Positions 51,331 through 60,374 of a DNA stretch of 64,000 nt are shown piece after piece. The DNA comes from Chryseobacterium sp. OV279. Lineage in GTDB: Bacteria; Bacteroidota; Bacteroidia; Flavobacteriales; Weeksellaceae. The notes below the pieces were generated by a model, which saw only the letters and a list, made by a program, of their open reading frames with translations, had not been told where the DNA came from and made no database searches. Every line of letters begins with the position of its first letter. Position 1 is the first letter of the stretch. The stretch spans positions 124,001 through 188,000 of the forward strand of contig NZ_FQUD01000004.1 of assembly GCF_900128945.1 (NCBI RefSeq), in the 5' to 3' direction. The position numbers and the translations under genes are program-made.

Positions 51331-52074
51331 ATGATCAAGACTGTCATTATCGAAGACGAAAAACCTGCTTCAAGGAAATTGGAAAGAATGCTGAGTAATT
51401 TTCCTGAAATAGAAATAGTTGGCAAAATAGAATCAGTAGAGGAAGGAGTTGCCTGGTTCTCTGAAAACGAACACCCGCAGCTGATCTTTTCGGATATTGT
51501 TCTTGGAGACGGCCTGTCTTTCGATATTTTTGAAAAAGTACCCACGAAAGGGTTTATCATTTATACGACAGCTTTTGACCAATATACATTGAAAGCATTT
51601 AAGCTGAACAGCATTGATTATCTTTTAAAACCTATCCTGGAAGAAGATCTTTCCGGAGCGGTGGAAAAGTTCAAATCATTTATTCCGGCCAATAATACAA
51701 CAGGTTCTGAGGACATCAAACAGCTGATCCGAAAGGAAAAGTCTACACTGTCCAGGGTTTTGGTGAAGATCGGATACAATCTGAAAATTGTTCAGACTCA
51801 GGAAATAAGCTGCTTTTTCAGTGAAAATAAGATTGTCTATCTCCAAACGGAAGAGCGTGTTTATCCTTCGGATTTTACCCTTGATGAACTGGAAGATATT
51901 CTGGAAGAAAAGAAATTTTTCCGCGTCAACAGACAGTTTATCATCAATTCAGATTATATAAAAAACATCCACACTTCCCCGTACTACAAAGTGGATATGG
52001 AATTTCAGCCACAGGAAGAAATCACCGTAAGCCGTGACAGGGTGAAGGATTTTAAGGAATGGCTGGTGGGGTAG
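51331..52074 (+). CDS. LytTR family response regulator
   Basis: A 247-residue protein. The receiver domain (about 1-115) has the acidic pair EDE, phosphoacceptor Asp55 in IFSDIVLGDG, the Thr/Ser switch TTAFDQY and the Lys in LLKPI. The LytTR DNA-binding domain (about 140-245) includes RVLVKIGYNLKIVQTQEI, FFSENKIVYLQT, FFRVNRQFIINSDYIKNI and ITVSRDRVKDFKEWL. It is the expected partner of the LytS-type kinase at 47692. It ends the 2TM operon. Confidence 0.95.
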   Translation: MIKTVIIEDEKPASRKLERMLSNFPEIEIVGKIESVEEGVAWFSENEHPQLIFSDIVLGDGLSFDIFEKVPTKGFIIYTTAFDQYTLKAFKLNSIDYLLKPILEEDLSGAVEKFKSFIPANNTTGSEDIKQLIRKEKSTLSRVLVKIGYNLKIVQTQEISCFFSENKIVYLQTEERVYPSDFTLDELEDILEEKKFFRVNRQFIINSDYIKNIHTSPYYKVDMEFQPQEEITVSRDRVKDFKEWLVG

Positions 52075-52082
52075 AGGAAGAC

Positions 52083-52193
52083 GTCAATGGTGAATTTTGC
52101 TTCGCAAGTGAATCGTGAATTTTTGGAGGAGACATCAGATATCAGGCAACCCAAACCCTCTCACACTAAAACCCTCAAACCCTCAAACTCAAA
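52083..52193. repeat. Intergenic repeat copies
   Basis: AATTTTGCTTCGCAAGT at 52093-52109 is the exact reverse complement of 11011-11027; ACCCTCAAACCCTCAAACT at 52171-52189 is the reverse complement of 13555-13573. Both lie between the convergent LytTR and unknown genes. Confidence 0.75.
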
Positions 52194-52196
52194 GCC

Positions 52197-53093
52197 CTAC
52201 CTGTAATCTATCCTGTTAGACTCAGTGTCTTCAAGCTGTTTTAGAATAGAAGCAGGAATTTCATCACTGTCTATTGGGAAGCTGATAGAATCGGAAATAA
52301 AGGTTTTCCGGTCTGCTTTCTGAAATATTTCAAACAGGGCGATAGGCTCCTGATTAAAACTGATACATGTACTTATAAAATGAACCTCATGGAGCTTGTA
52401 TTCTGGATTTTTAAGCTTTTCCTTGATATCTTTTATCCTTGAGATAAAATGTCGCTGACGGATAAACGTATTGCTGTTCATGATGATGAATACGTAATCG
52501 GAATAGGCCGTCACTTTTCCGAAATATTTATGATGATCGCCACCGCTCCGCTCGATGAAATATTCACCGGTGGTTTCGGATTTGTAGATCTCCATGGCAG
52601 AACGCCATATACGCTCATCTCTTGCCTGTAAAGGGTTCTCGGGAAGATTTCTGTTATACGAATACCAGCAGCCCACCAAACGGTCTAAAAGGGCTGTATT
52701 CTGCTTCACATTATTCATATCGATCCTGAGATCACTGAAATTAAATGCTTCTGTATTTGAATTAACAAAATCAATATAATTTGAATAGCCCAGAACTTTG
52801 ACGATCTGGCTTAATTTAGCAAGATTAGGTCTGCTTAAAACAGCATTTTCATTCTGTTGGTATTTCTTTAATTTGTTGATGATGAGATGTTCATAAAGAT
52901 AATTGGAGCCCAGAAGATCAGGCTCTTTCTTAATTTCTTTTTCTGAGTGATCATTTGTAATCAGTTCGTTCAGTTCTGCGCTGATGTAGGACCATTCTGT
53001 CTTGGTGACATCTTCCCACCTGTTTTTCTTCAGAAAATGCTGACTCAGAAAATTCATTAACTTCTCAAGATGTTGAATGTCTTCCTTTTTCAT
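52197..53093 (-). CDS. Hypothetical protein
   Basis: A 298-residue protein without a signal or membrane segment. It has an N-terminal helical charged region (LEKLMNFLSQHFLKKNRWEDVTKTEWSYISAELNELI), a short middle helix set (LSRPNLAKLSQIVKVLGYSNYIDFVNS), and a C-terminal mixed region (WYSYNRNLPENPLQARDERIWRSAMEIYKSE). I do not recognise a domain. It is transcribed divergently from the glycine-rich-domain gene, with about 120 bp between. The coding potential looks normal for the genome. Confidence 0.72.
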   Translation of the reverse strand: MKKEDIQHLEKLMNFLSQHFLKKNRWEDVTKTEWSYISAELNELITNDHSEKEIKKEPDLLGSNYLYEHLIINKLKKYQQNENAVLSRPNLAKLSQIVKVLGYSNYIDFVNSNTEAFNFSDLRIDMNNVKQNTALLDRLVGCWYSYNRNLPENPLQARDERIWRSAMEIYKSETTGEYFIERSGGDHHKYFGKVTAYSDYVFIIMNSNTFIRQRHFISRIKDIKEKLKNPEYKLHEVHFISTCISFNQEPIALFEIFQKADRKTFISDSISFPIDSDEIPASILKQLEDTESNRIDYR

Positions 53094-53210
53094 CTGTTTT
53101 CAATTTTATAAGACTAATATAAGATTTTTATACATCCGAATAAGATTTTAGAAAGACTTTTATATTGTTTAATCCATTGATATTTGAGTAGAAAAATAAA
53201 TGGTAACACA

Positions 53211-53951
53211 ATGGAAACTACAATCTTATTAAAAGACGAAACCCTTTGGAGCAGGATACAGAGTTTTTCACTCGATGCTTCGGATGCTGATTTTCCTTTT
53301 TCGAAAAAGCTGGCCAATGAAGAGCACTGGACCTTAGATTTTGCTCAAAAAGCCATTCAGGAGTATAAAAAATTTGTCTATCTGTGCTGCATCCTTCCCA
53401 ATGGAGCCTCTCCAAGCGAAACGGTAGATAAAGTGTGGCATATGCACCTGATTTACACACAGAACTACTGGGAGGAATTCTGCCCGAATATCTTAAAAAG
53501 AAAGCTCCACCATCACCCTTCAAAAGGAGGCGTTTCTGAGAAAAAGAAACATCAGGACTGGCATCATGACACTTTGCATCATTATAAGGAAATCTTTCAG
53601 CAGGAGGCCCCGGAAGATATCTGGACAGATCGGATAAAGAAAAAAGATCAGCAGACTTTCTGGAAAAAGGGACTTAAATTCCTTGCGTTGGGCAGCCTCT
53701 TATTTCTGGTGTATTCCTGCTCCGGAGGTGTTTTTGGAGGCGTGATCATCACTATTTCATGCATCATTGGCTTCTTCATGTTCATGGGGTTTATTTCATG
53801 GATTTTCGGAGGAAATATCAATAAGGAACAGGATAAAAATGTCAGCAGCAATTCAGATGGAAGTTCAGGCTGCAGCAGCGGCTCCAGTTGTGGAGGTGGA
53901 GGCAGCTGTGGCGGTGGATGCGGAGGAGGTTGTGGTGGATGCGGCAGTTAA
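53211..53951 (+). CDS. Glycine-rich domain (GRDP-like) membrane protein with Gly/Cys tail
   Basis: I use ATG 53211 (246 residues) rather than TTG 53184. The first about 110 residues match the glycine-rich-domain (GRDP-type) helical module, with LANEEHWTLDFAQKAIQEYKKFVYLCCILPNGASPSETVDKVWHMHLIYTQNYWEEFCPNILKRKLHHHP. Two membrane segments (about 158-171 and 175-201) follow, then a Ser/Gly/Cys tail of about 35 residues with repeated GGGC units. The tail resembles Cys-rich ends of some membrane proteins and bacteriocin precursors. Function unknown. Confidence 0.8.
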   Translation: METTILLKDETLWSRIQSFSLDASDADFPFSKKLANEEHWTLDFAQKAIQEYKKFVYLCCILPNGASPSETVDKVWHMHLIYTQNYWEEFCPNILKRKLHHHPSKGGVSEKKKHQDWHHDTLHHYKEIFQQEAPEDIWTDRIKKKDQQTFWKKGLKFLALGSLLFLVYSCSGGVFGGVIITISCIIGFFMFMGFISWIFGGNINKEQDKNVSSNSDGSSGCSSGSSCGGGGSCGGGCGGGCGGCGS

Positions 53952-53964
53952 AAAAATAATAGCT

Positions 53965-54321
53965 ATGAAAAAAATACTGTTCTACTCAGTCCCGGTATTG
54001 ATAAGCATGATCTGGCTTATTCTTACACAGCAGACCTGTAACCCGATCTCCTTAAAAGGCCCTGAATTTCTGAAATTTTATTTGATTCTTGTGCTTGGTT
54101 TTTATGCTTCAGTGATGATTCTGAAATCTTTTAAAGGAAACAGCTCAAAAACAATGTTTTACTTTATGACCCTAATTCTTTTGTTGGGCATTGTAAAACT
54201 AATAAAAGGTTTAATCATAGGAAAACCAGTCGGATATCTTGTTATGATATTGATTATTGAAGGAGTGATCATCCTGTGTCAGCCAGGTGTACAATCCAAT
54301 CCAAAACACAAACCTATTTAA
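53965..54321 (+). CDS. Hypothetical membrane protein
   Basis: The longest frame starts at 53767 inside the preceding gene and its first 66 codons are an Ala/Val-rich frameshifted read of the Gly/Cys tail. ATG 53965 (118 residues) is more plausible: MKKILFYSVPVLISMIWLILT followed by three or four hydrophobic segments and a basic tail. No family recognised. It lies 13 bp after the GRDP-like gene and is probably in one operon with it and the next gene. Confidence 0.65.
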   Translation: MKKILFYSVPVLISMIWLILTQQTCNPISLKGPEFLKFYLILVLGFYASVMILKSFKGNSSKTMFYFMTLILLLGIVKLIKGLIIGKPVGYLVMILIIEGVIILCQPGVQSNPKHKPI

Positions 54322-54331
54322 GACCAATATC

Positions 54332-55132
54332 ATGACCAGGAAATTCACGGAAGTTGAGAAAAACATTCTATACAAAAATATGCCTTTGCAGAAGCAGGGT
54401 AATGCCTTGGGCTGGGAACCGGTTTTGTTTATTATCCTGACCGTACTCCTGTTTATGTTTGGAATTAAGACAATTCTGTTTGATTTTAACCCGTTTTTTG
54501 ATGATGAAAAAGAGACTTTGGGCTCTTTTCTTTATTTTATGGCCGCGTTTATTCCTATCGGTGCAGGGTCTTTCATAGGCGTTGCCGTTTTATTTACGCT
54601 CGTGAAAAATATGATTTTGTATCCGAAGTATGGGAAATATGCAGTAGAAAAATCATTTGATGTGGCAGACACTAAGATTATTCAGGGAAAAGGATCCGAA
54701 GATTTTATCATCCGGATTTTCAATACCGGAGGCGGGAAAACAGAAATAAAAATCGATCTGAAAATAGCTGTAGAATCTTCTTTAAAAGGTGATTTTCTCA
54801 AAGCAATTGAAAAATACAGAGTTAAAGATTCTGAAAACATCAATATTCCGTTTATGAAAATCCAGCGTATCCTTGAAACGAAACCTTTTTCAGGAATGAT
54901 ATATCTAAGATTAAATAATTTTTCTACCGATATGAAACTGGATTCCAGCCAGCTTATCTATTCTTACGATGTTTTTTTCAAAACAAAATATAAGGTAATC
55001 TCCAGTTTAAAAACAAAAGAACCTCTTTTTATCAATTTCTACGGAGATCCTTTTGAAAAAGAAATCAATTTTATAATGAACGATGTGAAAAGTAAAATAA
55101 CCTATTATTTTGTTGAAGATTATCTGCTTTAG
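54332..55132 (+). CDS. Hypothetical membrane protein
   Basis: I use ATG 54332 (266 residues). Two membrane segments (about 29-50 and 68-93), the second with a GAGSF turn, are followed by a basic/aromatic soluble domain of about 165 residues. I do not recognise it. It starts 10 bp after the preceding gene, the third of a run with the GRDP-like protein. Probably an inner-membrane protein with a large soluble domain. Confidence 0.68.
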   Translation: MTRKFTEVEKNILYKNMPLQKQGNALGWEPVLFIILTVLLFMFGIKTILFDFNPFFDDEKETLGSFLYFMAAFIPIGAGSFIGVAVLFTLVKNMILYPKYGKYAVEKSFDVADTKIIQGKGSEDFIIRIFNTGGGKTEIKIDLKIAVESSLKGDFLKAIEKYRVKDSENINIPFMKIQRILETKPFSGMIYLRLNNFSTDMKLDSSQLIYSYDVFFKTKYKVISSLKTKEPLFINFYGDPFEKEINFIMNDVKSKITYYFVEDYLL

Positions 55133-55175
55133 ATAGAGTTGTATTTGGCTTTTCAAGTCCGGAAAGATAAAAAAC

Positions 55176-55204
55176 AACCCCAAAACAAAAATGCTTCGGG
55201 GTTT
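55176..55204 (-). terminator. Possible terminator of the 68-residue gene
   Basis: AACCCC / GGGGTT stem with a long loop, followed on the minus strand by a T-run. Weak stem. Confidence 0.4.
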
Positions 55205-55224
55205 ATAAGTATTATTAAGATAAT

Positions 55225-55431
55225 TTAATAGTCTTGTTTTTCCTTGGTCGGTTTATAACCGTATTTGCGAACCATAACAGAAGTGATCACTGCCAGAATA
55301 AGGGTGGAAGCTATATTTGAAGCTTCCGTGTGTACAATCATCTGATAAAGATTATACCCAAAAACGGCACTTACAACGGGAATTAAAAAAAGGTTGACAA
55401 AAGAATACTGGTTTTTTGAAGTCGTTTTCAT
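55225..55431 (-). CDS. Small two-helix membrane protein
   Basis: A 68-residue protein with two hydrophobic segments (about 12-28 and 40-54) and a short basic end (VRKYGYKPTKEKQDY). No family recognised. It faces the preceding membrane gene and precedes mnmA by about 80 bp on the same strand, so it may be read after mnmA. Confidence 0.6.
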   Translation of the reverse strand: MKTTSKNQYSFVNLFLIPVVSAVFGYNLYQMIVHTEASNIASTLILAVITSVMVRKYGYKPTKEKQDY

Positions 55432-55511
55432 AGTGATATTTTTTATTGTTATTTACTGAGTAAGTCTAACAACTCAAAATTCGTTACAGAAAATTTTCAA
55501 AAACTTTTTCT

Positions 55512-56699
55512 TTAGGCAATAACACCGCTTCCAATAAGCTCTTCATCAATATACCACGCTGCAAATTGTCCTTCCGCAATTGCTGACTGTGGCTCTTCAA
55601 ATTCAACATACAATGCATTTTCAAACTGATAAAGTACCGCTTTCTGCAATGCCTGTCTGTATCTGAACCTTGCCATGACTTCCATTGAGGCTCCATTCTC
55701 CAGCTTCATATCCTCACGAACCCAATGCAGCTCTGAATTATCAATTTTCAATGCTTTTTTGTGCAGTCCCGGAGAACTGTGACCTTCGCCCACAAAAATA
55801 ATGTTGTTTTCCATGTCTCTGGAGATGATAAAACAGCTTTCTTTATGGCCGCCGATACCAAGCCCTTTACTTTGTCCGATCGTGAAAAACTGAGCACCCT
55901 GGTGCTTTCCGATTACTTTACCGTCAGCTTTTTTATAATTGATTTTCTGCGCTAAAAACGCCAGCTCTTCTTCTTTTGAAGAAAATTCAGGTTTTTCTAC
56001 CGAGAATAATGGTGAATCTTTGAATATTTCCACAATTTCTCCTTCTTTAGGAACCAGCTGCTGCTGTAAAAACTGAGGAAGACTTACTTTTCCGATAAAA
56101 CACAGTCCCTGAGAATCTTTTTTATCAGCAGTAACAAGCCCAATTTCTTTAGCGATTTCTCTTACTTCCGGTTTCGTCAGTTCTCCGATTGGGAACAATG
56201 CTTTTGATAACTGATCCTGGCTCAGCTGACACAGAAAATAAGACTGATCTTTATTGTTATCCTTTCCGGCTAAAAGATGGAAGATTTCCTTTCCGTTTTC
56301 ATCAAAAGTGGAATTCACCTGAGCATAATGTCCTGTAGCCACTTTATCAGCGCCTAAAGACATCGCCGTCTTCATAAAAACATCAAATTTTACTTCTCTG
56401 TTACACAAAACATCCGGATTCGGAGTTCTTCCTTTCTGGTATTCATCGAACATATAATCTACGATACGCTCTTTGTAAAGCTCACTCATATCAATCACCT
56501 GAAAAGGGATTCCTAATTTCTGAGCCACCATCAGGGCATCATTACTGTCTTCAATCCATGGACATTCATCCTCCAGCGTAACGGAAGCATCATTCCAGTT
56601 TCTCATAAACAAAGCCACGACTTCATGACCTTGCTGTTGTAATAAATACGCGGTGACACTGGAATCTACTCCTCCAGATAATCCTACTACTACTTTCAT
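55512..56699 (-). CDS. mnmA: tRNA 2-thiouridine(34) synthase MnmA
   Basis: A 395-residue protein. The N-terminal ATP-pyrophosphatase P-loop is SGGVDSS (8-14). The catalytic cysteines are Cys99 in NPDVLCNREVKF and Cys200 in KDSQGLCFIGKV, the two-Cys arrangement of MnmA. The C-terminal beta domains end with ARFRYRQALQKAVLYQFENALYVEFEEPQSAIAEGQFAAWYIDEELIGSGVIA. It thiolates U34 of tRNA Lys, Glu and Gln; MnmG, encoded at 22.4 kb, modifies the 5-position of the same base. Confidence 0.97.
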   Translation of the reverse strand: MKVVVGLSGGVDSSVTAYLLQQQGHEVVALFMRNWNDASVTLEDECPWIEDSNDALMVAQKLGIPFQVIDMSELYKERIVDYMFDEYQKGRTPNPDVLCNREVKFDVFMKTAMSLGADKVATGHYAQVNSTFDENGKEIFHLLAGKDNNKDQSYFLCQLSQDQLSKALFPIGELTKPEVREIAKEIGLVTADKKDSQGLCFIGKVSLPQFLQQQLVPKEGEIVEIFKDSPLFSVEKPEFSSKEEELAFLAQKINYKKADGKVIGKHQGAQFFTIGQSKGLGIGGHKESCFIISRDMENNIIFVGEGHSSPGLHKKALKIDNSELHWVREDMKLENGASMEVMARFRYRQALQKAVLYQFENALYVEFEEPQSAIAEGQFAAWYIDEELIGSGVIA

Positions 56700-56749
56700 T
56701 GTATTTCAATTTTACGAAACTCTTAACGGGAGTTCTTAGTTTGACCCGG

Positions 56750-56776
56750 CAAAAATACAATTAAAAAGATTCGCAA
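56750..56776 (-). promoter_or_regulatory. Promoter of mnmA
   Basis: On the minus strand TTG (56776-56774), a 16-bp spacer and TATTTTTG (56757-56750), an exact -7 match, 50 bp from the ATG. Confidence 0.5.
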
Positions 56777-56816
56777 AAAAACCATAATTTTAAACATCGA
56801 TAAAAACAATATTAAT

Positions 56817-57344
56817 ATGAAAAAACTCATTATTCCTTTATTTATAATAATTTCCGGATCAGTGTTTTCGCAGGTTTCGGTAGGCACGGATTCACAGGAC
56901 AATAATAAATGGACCTTCGGAGGAGGAATCGGGTTAGGGTTTGGAAGCAACAGTGCATTTTACCTGCAGGCTTCTCCCAGAGTGGGATACAGGCTGACCG
57001 ATGATCTTGAGGCGGGAGTGATAGGAAGTGTTTCCTGGCAGACTTCCAATTCTTATAAATCCACGATGTTTGGAGTTGGGCCTTTTGCCAATTACTATTT
57101 CGCAAGATCCTTTTACGTAGGCGCGAACCTTCAGCAGTATTTTATCAATTATAAAGACAAACTGTATGATTATAAATCCAATGAACAGGAAACGGCTCTA
57201 TATCTCGGAGGCGGCTATATGCAGAGGATAGGAGGGAACTCTTTTATGCAGTTGGGATTAATGTATAATGTACTTTGGAAAGAAAATTCAAGTATATTCT
57301 CAAGCGGCCTTGTCCCGAATATAGGCTTTGTGGTAGGACTTTAA
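56817..57344 (+). CDS. Outer-membrane beta-barrel protein
   Basis: A 175-residue protein with a signal peptide (about 1-18, IIISGSVFSQ). The rest has alternating aromatic and small residues in strands (FGGGIGLGFGSNSAFYLQASPRVGYRL, GVGPFANYYFARSFYVGANLQQYF, LYLGGGYMQRI, LGLMYNVLWKENS, NIGFVVGL), fitting a small 8-stranded barrel of the outer membrane. No ligand or partner known. Monocistronic; its ATG is 118 bp from mnmA in divergent orientation. Confidence 0.85.
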   Translation: MKKLIIPLFIIISGSVFSQVSVGTDSQDNNKWTFGGGIGLGFGSNSAFYLQASPRVGYRLTDDLEAGVIGSVSWQTSNSYKSTMFGVGPFANYYFARSFYVGANLQQYFINYKDKLYDYKSNEQETALYLGGGYMQRIGGNSFMQLGLMYNVLWKENSSIFSSGLVPNIGFVVGL

Positions 57345-57687
57345 TTTTTTATTTCCCACTGATCTCACGGATTCGTACAGATAATTGCGCATATTTTTTC
57401 TTTTTGATAGAAATTAAAACATAAACATCTTGAATTTTTCTAACCACGGATTTTACAGATAGGGACAGATGTTTGCGTGTTATTGATGTGAACATTTGTT
57501 TTAATTATTTTACATTAAAAATCTCTATGAGAAATATAGCTCGTTAGCCATAATCATCTGTGTTAATCTGTGAAATCCGTGGTTAAAATAAAAAAAATAA
57601 ACATGGGAACGGGTTTTGGCCAAAACCTAAGAAAACAAAAAAGCACCGGAACATTCCGGTGCTTTTCATTATGATGATATTATTTGT
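57345..57687. repeat. Intergenic region with inverted ATCTGTG-type repeats
   Basis: About 340 bp without a gene. It has three copies of the repeat seen at 36441 and 36685: 57359-57390 and 57442-57471 on the minus strand, 57556-57586 on the plus strand, so the last two are in inverse orientation. A 16-base palindrome GGTTTTGGCCAAAACC lies at 57612-57627, and the clpC terminator follows. Confidence 0.65.
57639..57666 (-). terminator. Terminator of clpC
   Basis: Perfect 13-bp stem AAAAGCACCGGAA / TTCCGGTGCTTTT with a 2-base loop and T-run on the minus strand, 22 bp after the clpC stop. Confidence 0.88.
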
Positions 57688-60222
57688 TTACGGTTGAGAA
57701 GACTTTTCAGTCGTCTTTTTCGGTTTTGAAGTTTTTCCGGTCAGACCGTCTTTAGCTTCATTCACGTCAAGAACTACAGTTTCTCCCTCGTTTAATTGCT
57801 TGTTCACCAGCATTTCTGCCAATAAGTCTTCAATATATTTCTGGATAGCCCGTTTCAACGGTCTTGCTCCGAAATCTTTATCCCATCCTTTTTCAGAAAT
57901 AAAGTTTTTCGCATCTTCCGTTAACTCTACTTTATAGCCTAATTTTTCAAGTCTGCCATATAGTTTGTTCAGTTCGATATCTATAATTTTCTTGATATCG
58001 TCCTGTACCAGAGAGTTGAAGATCACAATGTCATCAATTCTGTTTAAGAATTCTGGAGCAAATGCTTTTTTAAGAGCATTTTCAATCGTGCTTCTCGCTC
58101 TTGTATCTGAACCTGTTTTTTTAGCTGAAGTTCCGAATCCTACACCGTCTCCGAAATCTTTAAGATCTCTTGTTCCAATGTTTGAAGTAAGGATAATGAT
58201 TGTATTTCTAAAATCAATTTTTCTACCCAAACTGTCCGTAACGTGACCTTCATCTAAAATTTGCAGAAGAATGTTGAATACATCAGGGTGAGCTTTTTCA
58301 ATCTCATCCAGAAGAATCACAGCATAAGGTTTTCTTCTTACCGCTTCAGTCAATTGTCCACCTTCTTCGTATCCTACGTATCCTGGAGGCGCACCAACTA
58401 ATCTTGAAACCGCAAATTTTTCCATGTATTCACTCATGTCAATTCGGATCAGAGATTCATCAGATTCGAAAAGTTCTCTTGCCATTACTTTAGCAAGCTC
58501 GGTTTTACCAACACCTGTTGTTCCAAGGAAGATAAACGTACCGATAGGTCGGTTCGGATCTTTAAGACCAGCTCTGTTTCTTTGAATGGCCTTAACAACT
58601 TTTTTCACAGCTTCTTCCTGACCAATCACTTTTCCGTTCAGTTTGTCATCCATCTGAGCTAACTTGTCAAGCTCATTTTTACCGACTTTCGTTACCGGAA
58701 CTCCACTCATCATAGAAACCACTTCCGCTACATTTTCTTCTGTTACGGTTTCTTTTTTCTCTTTTACATCTTTGTCCCACTTATCCTGAGCTGAATTCAG
58801 TTCCATCTGCAGACGTTCCTCCTCATCTTTAAGCTTTCTTGCTTCAAGATAATCCTGAGCTTTAACCGCTTTTTGCTTCATTTCTTTGATATCCTCGATT
58901 TTCTTTTCAAAATCAATGATTTCAGTCGGAACTTTCATGTTTTTAATATAAACACGTGAACCAGCTTCATCCAGTGCATCAATAGCCTTATCCGGTAAGA
59001 AACGGTCTGTAATATATCTCGCTGTCAAATTGACACACGCCAGAATGGCTTCAGGAGTATACACTACATTATGATGTTCTTCGTACTTGTCTTTAATCTG
59101 ATTCAGAATCTGAATGGTTTCCTCAATGTTGGTAGGTTCCACCATTACTTTCTGGAATCTTCTCTCCAAAGCACCATCTTTCTCAATATACTGACGGTAC
59201 TCATCCAGCGTGGTTGCCCCGATGCATTGAATTTCGCCCCTTGCCAAAGCCGGTTTGAACATATTGGATGCATCCAGACTTCCCGTAGAACTTCCTGCAC
59301 CTACAATAGTGTGAAGCTCATCGATAAACAGGATGACGTCTCTGTTCTTTTCCAGCTCAGTCATGATCGCTTTCATTCTTTCTTCAAACTGACCACGGTA
59401 TTTGGTTCCGGCTACTAAACTCGCCAGATCCAAAGTAATAACGCGTTTTCCGTAAAGAACTCTCGATACTTTCTTCTGCTGAATTCTTAAAGCCAGTCCT
59501 TCTGCGATGGCAGATTTACCAACTCCCGGTTCACCAATAAGAAGAGGGTTGTTCTTCTTTCTTCTCGATAAGATCTGAGAAACACGCTCAATTTCTTTTT
59601 CACGACCAATTACAGGGTCCAATTTTCCGTCTCTTGCCAAAGAAGTAAGGTCTCTACCAAAGTTATCCAGTGTAGGGGTTTTACTTTTTGCAGAACCTAA
59701 ATTTCCTGAAGGCTTCCTCATCTGCTCAAATTCCTCGCGGTCATCATCATCGTCATACGCACTCATCTGTGGTGCCTGTCCGGAATTTTTAAGCATCGTC
59801 TGGTATTCTTTTGAAACTCCTTCATAGTCGATGTCATAAGCTCCTAAAATGTTTGAAGTAGGGTCCTCATATTTGTAAAGAATGCCTAAAAGCAGATGAA
59901 CGGTATTAATTTCATTGCTCTTATACTGTCTGCATTCTAACTCTGCACGTTTGATCGCATGATCTGCCATCTTGGTGAAAGAAATATTAGTAACCTCCTC
60001 AGAAATAGGATTAAGACTTGCTGTATTTAAAGTTTCAATTTTTCTTCTGATTTGTGTTAAATCCGCATTAAGGTTTTGAAGGATTTCTTTTGCAGAGTTT
60101 TCCGTTTTTATAATACCTAAAAGTAGATGTTCTGTATTAAGAAATTCACTTTTCAGCCGTTTAGCTTCGCTTTTGCTTTGTTTGAACACCTGGCTCAAAC
60201 CTTGTGAAAACTTATAATCCAT
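57688..60222 (-). CDS. clpC: ATP-dependent Clp protease ATP-binding subunit ClpC
   Basis: I use ATG 60222 (844 residues); ATG 60234 would add MRYI. The N-terminal Clp repeat (about 1-140), two AAA+ modules with Walker A GEPGVGKS (about 230-237) and GTTGVGKT (about 575-582), Walker B FIDELHTI and LLDEIEKAH, a UVR-like coiled segment (about 415-450), and the ClpP-binding loop GVGF are visible. ClpC unfolds substrates for ClpP. It is monocistronic with its own terminator. The C-terminal tail is Lys/Thr/Ser-rich. Confidence 0.97.
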   Translation of the reverse strand: MDYKFSQGLSQVFKQSKSEAKRLKSEFLNTEHLLLGIIKTENSAKEILQNLNADLTQIRRKIETLNTASLNPISEEVTNISFTKMADHAIKRAELECRQYKSNEINTVHLLLGILYKYEDPTSNILGAYDIDYEGVSKEYQTMLKNSGQAPQMSAYDDDDDREEFEQMRKPSGNLGSAKSKTPTLDNFGRDLTSLARDGKLDPVIGREKEIERVSQILSRRKKNNPLLIGEPGVGKSAIAEGLALRIQQKKVSRVLYGKRVITLDLASLVAGTKYRGQFEERMKAIMTELEKNRDVILFIDELHTIVGAGSSTGSLDASNMFKPALARGEIQCIGATTLDEYRQYIEKDGALERRFQKVMVEPTNIEETIQILNQIKDKYEEHHNVVYTPEAILACVNLTARYITDRFLPDKAIDALDEAGSRVYIKNMKVPTEIIDFEKKIEDIKEMKQKAVKAQDYLEARKLKDEEERLQMELNSAQDKWDKDVKEKKETVTEENVAEVVSMMSGVPVTKVGKNELDKLAQMDDKLNGKVIGQEEAVKKVVKAIQRNRAGLKDPNRPIGTFIFLGTTGVGKTELAKVMARELFESDESLIRIDMSEYMEKFAVSRLVGAPPGYVGYEEGGQLTEAVRRKPYAVILLDEIEKAHPDVFNILLQILDEGHVTDSLGRKIDFRNTIIILTSNIGTRDLKDFGDGVGFGTSAKKTGSDTRARSTIENALKKAFAPEFLNRIDDIVIFNSLVQDDIKKIIDIELNKLYGRLEKLGYKVELTEDAKNFISEKGWDKDFGARPLKRAIQKYIEDLLAEMLVNKQLNEGETVVLDVNEAKDGLTGKTSKPKKTTEKSSQP

Positions 60223-60374
60223 AATATATCTCATTAGAATAATAGCAACAGTGCCAATTATTCATTATCTAAATTACAAATATTTTACCAAAAATCAATT
60301 AATGACTTTATGGCAGAAAAAATTTTATTATCTTATTGAAAATGATTAAGTTTGTTCTCCTTTAAAATTTCCTC

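Noticed and set aside
53767..53964. N-terminal extension of the 118-residue membrane protein
   Set aside because: The first 66 codons are an Ala/Val-rich frame over the Gly/Cys-rich coding tail of the preceding gene; ATG 53965 is better.
58953..58958. CACGTG inside clpC as a parS site
   Set aside because: The left flank does not match the parS consensus (no T/G matches), so it is a chance hexamer in coding sequence.
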